DNA of 13,931 nucleotides from an uncultured Campylobacter sp. (lineage in GTDB: Bacteria > Campylobacterota > Campylobacteria > Campylobacterales > Campylobacteraceae), in assembly GCF_937890585.1 (NCBI RefSeq), contig NZ_CALACG010000153.1:1-13931 (forward strand), given 5' to 3'. Positions 7,628 to 13,931 of this stretch are shown here, piece after piece. The notes under the pieces are model-generated. The model saw only the letters and a program-made list of their open reading frames with translations, was not told the origin of the DNA and ran no database searches. The position numbers and the translations under genes were made by a program. Position 1 is the first letter of the stretch, and each line of letters begins with the position of its first letter.

Positions 7628-8203
7628 ATGAGAAATTTAGTTTTATTTGTGCTGGCTCTGTTTTTTGTCGGATGTGCAAACAGCACGCCAAATATCTCGG
7701 TAAAAACGAGCGATCCGATCTTTTTTACACTTGGTGAAGCAAACAAAAGCGTCTATGTAAATTTTAAAAATAGCGCTACCGGTCAAGATGTAAATGCTGA
7801 AATTTTGATCGAATTTGCAAAGGCTGGCTTTAGAAACGAGCCAAATATCAGTAACGCTGACTTCATCATCCTTGGCGACGTGCAGGGCTTTGAGCGCATA
7901 ACAAAAAGAGATCCTAGATTTACCATGGGGATGGGATATGGCTTTGGTAGGCCAAGCTTTGGTTTTGGCTACTCGATGTTCTTCCCGCTTGACTATGACG
8001 ATGATGAGTTTAACACAAACAGCTACACCTATCACATGCGAGCTAGCGTGCTAGTGCGCCCAAAAAATGGCGGTGAGAAAGCTACAAATATCTCGCTCAT
8101 GCAAGCTGGCAACGTCTATTCACCAAGCTATATCTGGCCATTTTTCAAAGAGCGCTTAGCAAAACAGATCGTCGGCTTTTTTTATAACGTCTCACAAAAG
8201 TAG
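7628..8203 (+). CDS. Predicted outer-envelope lipoprotein, distantly TraT-like
   Basis: Small lipoprotein of 191 aa. The signal peptide ends in FVGC with Cys16 as the lipidation site; Phe at -3 makes the lipobox slightly atypical. Residues 25-90 (an SDPIFF strand, then KSVYVNFKNSA, then an EILIEFAKAGF helix and NADFIILGDV) resemble the order of elements in TraT-family surface-exclusion/complement-resistance lipoproteins, but I judge this by eye only. A glycine- and aromatic-rich segment (about 99-119, MGMGYGFG and FGFGYSMFF) precedes an acidic patch DYDDDEF. It starts 9 nt after the thioredoxin stop with AGGAG in between, so it is co-transcribed with the iron cluster. It could be an accessory of that system or a passenger; function is unknown. 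Confidence 0.75.
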   Translation: MRNLVLFVLALFFVGCANSTPNISVKTSDPIFFTLGEANKSVYVNFKNSATGQDVNAEILIEFAKAGFRNEPNISNADFIILGDVQGFERITKRDPRFTMGMGYGFGRPSFGFGYSMFFPLDYDDDEFNTNSYTYHMRASVLVRPKNGGEKATNISLMQAGNVYSPSYIWPFFKERLAKQIVGFFYNVSQK

Positions 8204-8234
8204 GTGGAAGTTAGTAAATTTAAAAGGAGTTAAA

Positions 8235-9482
8235 ATGTTGGTTAATGAGAGGCATGAAATTTCATCTTGTGATGATTTTGAGCTTGGTATAAAAAGAAGC
8301 TCTTTGCTTGAATTTCATCTAGCCTATGATGATAGCAAGGAGGCGAAGGCGCTTTTAGTGATCATTTCTGGTTTTGGAGAGGACTCTGACTCTAGTTATA
8401 GAACTCATCTTATGCAAGCTATGGCAGAGTCTTATGATATGGCGTGTATTAGCGTGGATTATCACTGTATAGGCAACCGTCCGCAGATCGGAGCAAAAAT
8501 CGGACTTGATGATCTAGACCGTGCGATACTAACAAAGGAACTGGCAAAGATCGGTATAACTCTACCTATTGATTTAAAAATAGTTGATAACTACGATAAA
8601 ACCTCTGTTTTGCTAAAAAGTCTTAGTGAGGAGATCACTATTCGAAAAGAGAGCGGAGTCTTGCCAGATGATTTTAGTTTAGATGTTAGCATGACTATGT
8701 TGCCAACAAAAAACGAATATCAAAATTTTGGCATTATGCAAGCGCTAGACGTGCTAAATGCTGTGCTTTATACTAAAAAGAATATATGTGATCAAAAATT
8801 TAAAAATATCCCTGTTGTTATGGTAGGTAGCTCACATGGTGGATACTTGGCACATATGTGCGCTAAGATCGCTCCGTGGCTAGTTGATGCGGTGATAGAT
8901 AATAGCTCATATGCAAAATTTTTATGGCAACTTATTGGTTTTGGTAAAGAGATTGATTTTACTAGATTTTTTGGCTGTGGCACCGGAGTTTCATATAAAA
9001 ATTTAAATCTTTACTTCTGTGATAAAACTTATTGGACTCTTAATAAAAGTTCACCATATTATTTTAGTGACGCAAGAGAAGAGATAAGAAATATCCTAAA
9101 TTTAGATCATTTAAATGTTCAAAGCAGCTATAAAAAGCCAGTTTACGTGAGTTATCACTGCATATATGACAAAGATGTAGCTCCAGCAAAGGATAAAACT
9201 GAGCTTTACGAGGCTCTTAAAAAGCTTAAATTTGACACAACGCTTCATATGATAAAAGATGAGAGCGAGGTTGATGGCAAATTTATAAAGTCTCTAACTC
9301 ACGGCATGGGCATGTCTTATAAACTGCTTTTGCAAAGAGAGCTTCCTGCTGTGATGGAGAAAATTTTATCTCAAAAAAGCAAAAATAGCAGCAAGAGCAT
9401 TGAGTATAAATGCGGCGATTTGATCTATAAATTTAGTGAAGCCTCAGACCAGATAAAGCTTGAAATTTCAGATATCGCTTAG
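8235..9482 (+). CDS. DUF2920 family alpha/beta-hydrolase
   Basis: Protein of 415 aa matching the DUF2920 family. No signal peptide is visible, so it is probably cytoplasmic. It has an alpha/beta-hydrolase plan: a possible oxyanion-hole turn SGFGED (45-50), the nucleophile elbow GSSHG (198-202, Ser200), an acidic candidate at D312/D314 (YDKDVAP) and a candidate catalytic histidine H356 (THGMGMS). A short beta-rich tail (about 385-415) follows. In C. jejuni, members lie in or near the flagellar glycosylation region; here the gene follows the iron cluster instead. The start has AAGGAG at 8224-8229. The 31-nt gap from the lipoprotein gene has no clear promoter or terminator, so co-transcription is possible. 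An esterase or acyl-transfer reaction on a sugar is a plausible guess, not shown. Confidence 0.8.
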   Translation: MLVNERHEISSCDDFELGIKRSSLLEFHLAYDDSKEAKALLVIISGFGEDSDSSYRTHLMQAMAESYDMACISVDYHCIGNRPQIGAKIGLDDLDRAILTKELAKIGITLPIDLKIVDNYDKTSVLLKSLSEEITIRKESGVLPDDFSLDVSMTMLPTKNEYQNFGIMQALDVLNAVLYTKKNICDQKFKNIPVVMVGSSHGGYLAHMCAKIAPWLVDAVIDNSSYAKFLWQLIGFGKEIDFTRFFGCGTGVSYKNLNLYFCDKTYWTLNKSSPYYFSDAREEIRNILNLDHLNVQSSYKKPVYVSYHCIYDKDVAPAKDKTELYEALKKLKFDTTLHMIKDESEVDGKFIKSLTHGMGMSYKLLLQRELPAVMEKILSQKSKNSSKSIEYKCGDLIYKFSEASDQIKLEISDIA

Positions 9483-9509
9483 TATTTAAAATTTAAATTT
9501 AGTAAAAAC

Positions 9510-9533
9510 TAGGCCTTAAAAAGCCTATTTTTT
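9510..9533. terminator. Shared convergent terminator between the DUF2920 gene and pflB
   Basis: Inverted repeat TAGGC (9510-9514) with GCCTA (9523-9527), loop CTTAAAAA. On the plus strand it is followed by six T (9528-9533); on the minus strand it is followed by GTTTTT. It can therefore stop transcription from both sides. The plus-strand T run overlaps the pflB stop codon (9532-9534), leaving almost no spacer between the converging units. Confidence 0.7.
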
Positions 9534-11901
9534 ATCTTTTGTTATCTATCTCAAAGTCGTAAAACTGGTTTTCGTACTCGACATTGCCGGTTTTGCTGTA
9601 TTGTATAAGGGCGGCTTTGATGTTGTCTATCTGCTGATACATAAATCCAAGGGCGGCTCTGTTTTCAACAGCGCTTGGATCATTTAGCTTTGTGAGCTCC
9701 AAAAGTGCGATCGCATTTGCTATTTTGTTTGCTCCAGTCGCAGCCACAGAGGCCAAAAATAACGTGCCAGCGTCATTTATCTTAAACTCATCTATAACCT
9801 CATTATAAAGCTTAAAACTCTCGTCAAAGTCGTTTGTAAAGATATCCACATATGCCAAAGTCTGGATCAAATTTATATTCTTTGGCGCGCTTTTTAGCTC
9901 AGCTCTTAGCCTATCGCGCTCCCTTGTTAGCAGGCCTGATATCTGAAGTAGCTTTATGTACTGCTTTTTGATGATGTCAGCGCCGTGGTAGAAGGCGTTT
10001 TGGTCAAGCTGCTTGCCATTAAAGTAAATTTGCACCGCCTTTGCGTATTCTTTTATATTTGTTTGTCTGTTTTTTGAGATGAAATTTAAGATATTTGCGA
10101 TGATATCGTTTGGCAAAATTTTAACCAGCTCATCAGCCATTTTTGACATTACCTCGTCGTTGTTTGAGATTTTAGCGGTGATGATATCAAAGGCTAAATT
10201 TAGCGTCGTAGGCTCTTTTGGCTCTTCAAGCCACCTTATCATAGCACTTTGGTTGCCACTAACTAGGCTTAAAAGCGAGGTGTATAAATTTACAGGTTTT
10301 AAGCTCTTGTCATTTTCTAAATTTTCGCCGATCTCTTCAACTAGTTTTGGATTTAAATTTCTATTTATATCCATACAGATCGCGCCAAAGATGCCTGAAA
10401 GATGGTTATTTACATCTTGATGATAGCTTGCTATAAAGTGCTTTGCTGCAAGGCTAAAATTCCCAAGCTGAGCGTAGCTTAGAGCCAGGTTATACTGCAA
10501 GATCGAGTGGTTTGGATAGGCCTTGGCAAGCTCTTCAAAGTCCTTGTTTGCCTCTTTTAATCGGTAGTTAAGTGCCTTTGCGATGGCTTCGCTAAGTTTG
10601 GCATTGACCTTTGAGGCGGCCGCACTTTGAGTTAGGTAGTCGTTTGCCGCTGAGGTATCGTCTAAAAAGACGCTAACTCCGCCTTTTCTTATCTGCTCGA
10701 TGCTCTGTTTTGCGTCAAAAACCTTATACGGCGCAAAGTAAAATAGCGTCTCATAGCGTCTAGTTCTATCAAAAAACATATCGTCGCTAAAGTGTGCCTG
10801 AGCTAGGCTGACGTCAAAAAGGTCTGGCTTTAGTATGGTCTTTATCTTGTAAATTTTGCTTGGCATCGAGGCGTTGTAGTCGTAGACGTCTTTGATAAAT
10901 GCCGCAGCATCGCCATAATCAGCCGTTTTTAGATCGATAAGTGCGGCTGTCATCTTGATAAGATCGATGTTTGGCGTGTTTTTTGAGGCTTTTGTCAGGT
11001 AGTCTCTTGCTTTGTCGTATTTGCCAAGCCTTGCGTAGAGTTGCGCTAGCGTAAAGTCAGCCTTAAAGGCCTTTTGCCCTTCAAGCTTGGTTATGGCTCT
11101 CTCGTCATCTCCAAGAAGAGATAAAATTTTTGCGCTCAAATAGGCATACTCGCCGTTATAATCCTCTGTGCTAGGGTGCGAGAGTGCCTGCAACGCCTCG
11201 TAATAATTACCCTTATAGTAATTAACCAGCGCATAGTAGTAGCTATAAAGTGGCGAGCTGTTTTCATACTGCAAAAAGGAGTCGGCAAGGCCGATGTAGT
11301 AGTTGAAATTTTTAGTGCTATTTAGCTCTAGCGAGCAAACAGCGGCGTTTATGGCGCTAACTGCGGTATTTTCACGATCAGTTATCGCCTTGTTAAACGA
11401 GATGATCGCCTCGTCGCACTTCTCTTGTTTCATCTGCGAAACGCCGAGGTTGTAGTTTGAGAGAGATTGGTTATAAACGGCTATGTTTTCATAAATTTTT
11501 AACGCTTCAAATTTATTGCCACGCTCATAGAGCTGGTTAGCCTTGTTTATCATCTCATCGATCTTTGAAGCGCCGAAATTTTGCGTTTGATAGCTGTTTT
11601 CTATGCTTTTTACGATGCTAGTTGTATCAACCTCTTCTTTTTCATCTTTTTTTAGCAGAAAAACTAGCAAAATAGCCACGATGATGAGCACCAAAACAGC
11701 CGCTCCGATGATGATAAAGAGCTTTTTCTTGCTCTTTTTTACAGGTATCGGCTCTGGGATGCTCTCATCTTGCAGCACGCCATCACTTGCTATGCTCTCA
11801 AGCGAGACGATCTCTTCAGGCGCCTCGGTTTTTGCCTCCTCAGGCGCTTGCTCTGCCTGCTCGCCAGGTGGTTTTAGAACTACAACCTCGTCATCAGCCA
11901 C
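9532..11901 (-). CDS. pflB: TPR flagellar motor scaffold protein PflB
   Basis: TPR-rich membrane protein of 789 aa, assigned as PflB (C. jejuni Cj0390) from architecture and from lying directly after serS as in C. jejuni. It has an acidic Pro/Glu-rich cytoplasmic tail (1-53), a basic stretch KKSKKK (55-60), one membrane helix (about 61-83), and a periplasmic region with many helix-turn-helix repeats, for example at about 117-145, 147-173, 219-240, 251-270, 282-306, 435-460 and 467-494, and more near the C-terminus. In Campylobacter, PflB with PflA forms the medial disk of the flagellar motor and is needed to recruit MotAB stators. The start is a GTG sharing its G with the serS stop (TAGTG), with TAAAAGG upstream inside serS; no nearer ATG is in frame. 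Low expression coupled to serS translation is inferred. Confidence 0.85.
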   Translation of the reverse strand: MADDEVVVLKPPGEQAEQAPEEAKTEAPEEIVSLESIASDGVLQDESIPEPIPVKKSKKKLFIIIGAAVLVLIIVAILLVFLLKKDEKEEVDTTSIVKSIENSYQTQNFGASKIDEMINKANQLYERGNKFEALKIYENIAVYNQSLSNYNLGVSQMKQEKCDEAIISFNKAITDRENTAVSAINAAVCSLELNSTKNFNYYIGLADSFLQYENSSPLYSYYYALVNYYKGNYYEALQALSHPSTEDYNGEYAYLSAKILSLLGDDERAITKLEGQKAFKADFTLAQLYARLGKYDKARDYLTKASKNTPNIDLIKMTAALIDLKTADYGDAAAFIKDVYDYNASMPSKIYKIKTILKPDLFDVSLAQAHFSDDMFFDRTRRYETLFYFAPYKVFDAKQSIEQIRKGGVSVFLDDTSAANDYLTQSAAASKVNAKLSEAIAKALNYRLKEANKDFEELAKAYPNHSILQYNLALSYAQLGNFSLAAKHFIASYHQDVNNHLSGIFGAICMDINRNLNPKLVEEIGENLENDKSLKPVNLYTSLLSLVSGNQSAMIRWLEEPKEPTTLNLAFDIITAKISNNDEVMSKMADELVKILPNDIIANILNFISKNRQTNIKEYAKAVQIYFNGKQLDQNAFYHGADIIKKQYIKLLQISGLLTRERDRLRAELKSAPKNINLIQTLAYVDIFTNDFDESFKLYNEVIDEFKINDAGTLFLASVAATGANKIANAIALLELTKLNDPSAVENRAALGFMYQQIDNIKAALIQYSKTGNVEYENQFYDFEIDNKR

Positions 11902-13145
11902 TACATATACCTTTTAAGAACTTCTGGAATTTCGATAGTGCCATCAGCCTTTTGGTAGTTTTCCATTATCGCTATTAGGGTCCTGCCAACTGCCAAGCTT
12001 GAGCCATTTAGGGTATTTACAAGCATATTTTTCTTGCCATCTTTAAAGCGAATTTTCGCTCTTCTTGCTTGAAAATCACGAGTGTTAGAGATAGAGCTTA
12101 TCTCGCGGTATTTGCCCTGACCTGGTAGCCAAACCTCAAGATCGACCGTCTTTGCTGCACTAAAGCCTAGATCGCCGCTGCAAAGTAGCATGTGGCGGTG
12201 AGGCAGCCCAAGGCTAGTTAGTAGGTCGCTCGCGCAAGATATCATCTCAGCAAGCACGCCCTCGCTTTGATCAGGTTTTGTGATGCTTACAAGCTCGACC
12301 TTTTCAAACTGGTGCTGACGGATCATGCCTCTCGTGTCACGTCCTGCTGAGCCTGCCTCTTGGCGAAAGCATGCTGAGTAGCAAGTCATCTTTATAGGCA
12401 GCTCGCTGGCTTCAATAATGGTGTCGTTGTATAAATTTGTCACAGGCACTTCGCTAGTTGGGATGAGATAGAGGTCCTCGTCACGCACTTTGTAGAGGTC
12501 CTCTTCAAATTTAGGTAGCTGACCTGTGCCAAAAAGCGTGTTTGAGCTTACTAGATAAGGGACATTTACAAGCTCAAAGCCACGCGCGCTGTTAAAGTCG
12601 ATCATGTAATTAACAAGCGCTCTACTAAGCCTTGCTCCCATGCCGCGAAGCACGGTAAAGCGAGATCCTGAGAGCTTTGCGCCTCTTTCAAAGTCAAGCC
12701 AGCCAAGGCTCTCACCTAGCTCCCAGTGCTCCTTTGGCTTAAAGTCAAATTTAGTAGGTTCAAGCACCGTTTTTATGCAGACGTTATCGTCCTCATCTTT
12801 GCCAAATGGCACATCATCGTCAGTGATATTTGGCACGCTAAATGAAATTTGCTCAAGTTTTTCTTCATATTGTTTAACGATCTCATCAGCATCAGCAAGG
12901 GCAGCTTTGTTTAAATTTAGCTCATTTTTTAGCTCGCTCACGTCCTCACCAGCTCTTGCTTTTACGCCAAGCTCTTTACTTTTTGCGTTTTGGATAGCTT
13001 GGAAATTTTCAAGCGCTTTGCGCTTTTGCTTTAGCTCGTTAAAAGTGTGTAAGAGCTCGTCTAGCAAGCTGGCTTTAACGTTTTTGCCCTCTAGTTTTTT
13101 TACGAATTCATCGTAGTTTGTCTCAAGTAGTTTTAAATTTATCAT
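11901..13145 (-). CDS. serS: Seryl-tRNA synthetase
   Basis: Class II aminoacyl-tRNA synthetase that charges tRNA-Ser (and tRNA-Sec where present); cytoplasmic. The length of 414 aa is normal for bacteria. Residues about 27-100 form the long antiparallel coiled-coil arm that grips the tRNA long variable arm. The catalytic core shows the TSE serine-binding motif (230-232), motif 2 with [14 protein letters not shown] (260-273), the NTRDFQARR segment (354-362) and motif 3 ending in GRTL (387-390). Nothing expected is missing. The ATG is preceded by AAGGA (13155-13159) at good spacing. The gene overlaps pflB by one base and is divergent to the methyltransferase gene. Confidence 0.97.
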   Translation of the reverse strand: MINLKLLETNYDEFVKKLEGKNVKASLLDELLHTFNELKQKRKALENFQAIQNAKSKELGVKARAGEDVSELKNELNLNKAALADADEIVKQYEEKLEQISFSVPNITDDDVPFGKDEDDNVCIKTVLEPTKFDFKPKEHWELGESLGWLDFERGAKLSGSRFTVLRGMGARLSRALVNYMIDFNSARGFELVNVPYLVSSNTLFGTGQLPKFEEDLYKVRDEDLYLIPTSEVPVTNLYNDTIIEASELPIKMTCYSACFRQEAGSAGRDTRGMIRQHQFEKVELVSITKPDQSEGVLAEMISCASDLLTSLGLPHRHMLLCSGDLGFSAAKTVDLEVWLPGQGKYREISSISNTRDFQARRAKIRFKDGKKNMLVNTLNGSSLAVGRTLIAIMENYQKADGTIEIPEVLKRYM

Positions 13146-13175
13146 TGCTTCTTGTCCTTGTTGAATTTAGGGCAT

Positions 13176-13181
13176 ATTTTA
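13176..13181 (-). promoter_or_regulatory. Probable -10 of the serS-pflB promoter
   Basis: On the minus strand, CTAAAAT places a TAAAAT hexamer here, which would start transcription near 13169 with a leader of about 24 nt before serS. It sits in the 79-bp gap to the divergent gene. No strong -35 is visible, as is usual in Campylobacter. Confidence 0.4.
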
Positions 13182-13192
13182 GCGAATATTAG

Positions 13193-13198
13193 TATAAT
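13193..13198 (+). promoter_or_regulatory. Consensus -10 for the Mod methyltransferase gene
   Basis: A perfect TATAAT in TTAGTATAATTTT lies 26 nt before the Mod ATG. A start near 13205 gives a leader of about 20 nt containing the strong ribosome binding site AAAGGAGG (13213-13220). It lies close to the probable serS promoter on the other strand, so the two may interfere. Confidence 0.6.
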
Positions 13199-13224
13199 TT
13201 TGACTAAAACTTAAAGGAGGCACG

Positions 13225-13931
13225 ATGCGGGCGCAAGATATTTTTGATAATAAAAATATTACAGCAAATAGCAATCAGTTGGCTATTTTAAAACAAAATT
13301 TTCCACAATGCTTTGATAAAAGTGGCAAATTTGACATTGAAACGTTAAGTCAAATTTTAGGTGCAGAAAATATCAAAAAAGAGGGCTTTGAGTTAAAATT
13401 TTTAGGCAAATCTTATGCGAGATTAATGGCAAATTTAAATCCTAAAACGCTTTTGATGCCAGATATCGATCATAATTCTAAAAACGAGAACGCTCAAAAT
13501 TTACTCATAAAGGGCGACAACCTTGAAGTATTAAAACATCTTAAAAATGCTTATTTTGAAAGTATTAAGATGATCTACATTGATCCACCTTACAATACAG
13601 GCAGTGATGGATTTGTGTATAAAGATGATAGAAAATTTAGTGTCGATGAACTCTCTAGTCTAGCTGGTATCTCACAAGAAGAGGCTAAACGAGTGCTTGA
13701 ATTTACCGCAAAAGGCTCAAACTCGCACTCTGCGTGGCTAGGCTTTATCTATCCTCGTCTTTATATCGCCAGAGAGCTACTCCGCGATGACGGCGTGATA
13801 TTTATAAGCATTGATGATAACGAACAAGCACAGCTTAAAATTTTATGTGATGAAATTTTTGGAGAAGAGAATTTTGTTGCCAACTTAATATGGCAAAAGA
13901 AAAAAGGTGGTGGCGGAAGTGATTCAGAATT
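13225..13931 (+). CDS. Type III restriction-modification DNA methyltransferase (Mod), 5' part
   Basis: Partial gene; about 235 codons are present and the frame is open to the window end. The product carries DPPYNTG at residues 120-126, the catalytic motif IV of an N6-adenine methyltransferase, preceded by LIKGDNLEVL (93-102). The later blocks SAWLGFIYPRLYIAR, DGVIFISIDDNE and FVANLIWQKKKG are typical of beta-class Mod subunits of type III systems, where motif IV precedes the AdoMet-binding FxGxG motif. That motif and the target-recognition domain must lie beyond the window. The start ATG has AAAGGAGG five bases upstream and a TATAAT promoter. Family members are usually about 600-680 aa, so roughly a third is visible. 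A downstream res gene is expected but not seen. Confidence 0.88.
   Translation, partial: MRAQDIFDNKNITANSNQLAILKQNFPQCFDKSGKFDIETLSQILGAENIKKEGFELKFLGKSYARLMANLNPKTLLMPDIDHNSKNENAQNLLIKGDNLEVLKHLKNAYFESIKMIYIDPPYNTGSDGFVYKDDRKFSVDELSSLAGISQEEAKRVLEFTAKGSNSHSAWLGFIYPRLYIARELLRDDGVIFISIDDNEQAQLKILCDEIFGEENFVANLIWQKKKGGGGSDSE

Noticed and set aside
7643..8035. 130-codon minus-strand frame opposite the lipoprotein gene
   Set aside because: The plus-strand gene has a lipobox, a good ribosome binding site and operon spacing; the minus frame has no visible domain.
10079..10420. 113-codon plus-strand frame inside pflB
   Set aside because: Antisense to a long TPR gene and Ser/Phe-rich, as expected of a mirrored frame.
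12640..13116. 158-codon open frame on the plus strand inside serS
   Set aside because: It is antisense to a clear seryl-tRNA synthetase, is very rich in Ser, and shows no recognisable domain; it mirrors serS codon use.
1..13931. CRISPR arrays, tRNA or rRNA genes, insertion sequences, prophage genes
   Set aside because: No regularly spaced direct repeats, cloverleaf-like sequence, transposase motifs or phage genes were seen; the window is densely coding with gaps under about 110 bp.

Overview
The window looks like chromosomal DNA of an epsilonproteobacterium of the genus Campylobacter. The base composition and the P19-type iron locus fit a C. concisus/showae/curvus-like species better than C. 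jejuni, but that species guess is inference. The genus call rests on three things: the FTR1-P19-DUF2318-ABC-thioredoxin gene order, the serS-pflB gene pair (also adjacent in C. jejuni as Cj0389-Cj0390), and a DUF2920 protein, a family known mainly from Campylobacter.

Layout. Positions 1-108 hold a control region with a probable Fur box and an extended -10 promoter. Positions 109-7618 (+) are a tightly packed iron-acquisition cluster: an FTR1-type iron permease with a long periplasmic domain, the periplasmic metal-binding protein P19, a polytopic membrane protein with a DUF2318 (FtrD-like) cysteine domain and a C-terminal YHS-like domain, two FtsX/MacB-type ABC permeases, their ATPase and a thioredoxin-fold lipoprotein. 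From DUF2318 onward the genes overlap or touch; a strong intrinsic terminator separates the first two genes from the rest. A lipoprotein with distant resemblance to TraT (7628-8203) and a DUF2920 alpha/beta-hydrolase (8235-9482) follow on the same strand. A compact convergent terminator ends this block at about 9510-9533.

On the minus strand, serS (seryl-tRNA synthetase) reads into pflB, the TPR scaffold of the Campylobacter flagellar motor; the two genes share one base (TAGTG). Divergent to serS, across a 79-bp intergenic region, starts a type III restriction-modification methyltransferase (Mod) that the window end cuts after about 235 codons.

How the parts work together. P19 probably hands iron to the FTR1 permease in the inner membrane, while the DUF2318 protein, the ABC module and the thioredoxin form an auxiliary redox or envelope machine. 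This matches the C. jejuni Cj1658-Cj1665 and E. coli fetMP-fetABCDEF clusters, in which the job of the downstream genes is still poorly defined. That auxiliary module, with its cysteine-free YHS-like domain, MacB/Lol-type ABC pair without an adaptor, and adjacent lipoproteins, is the most promising under-described system here.
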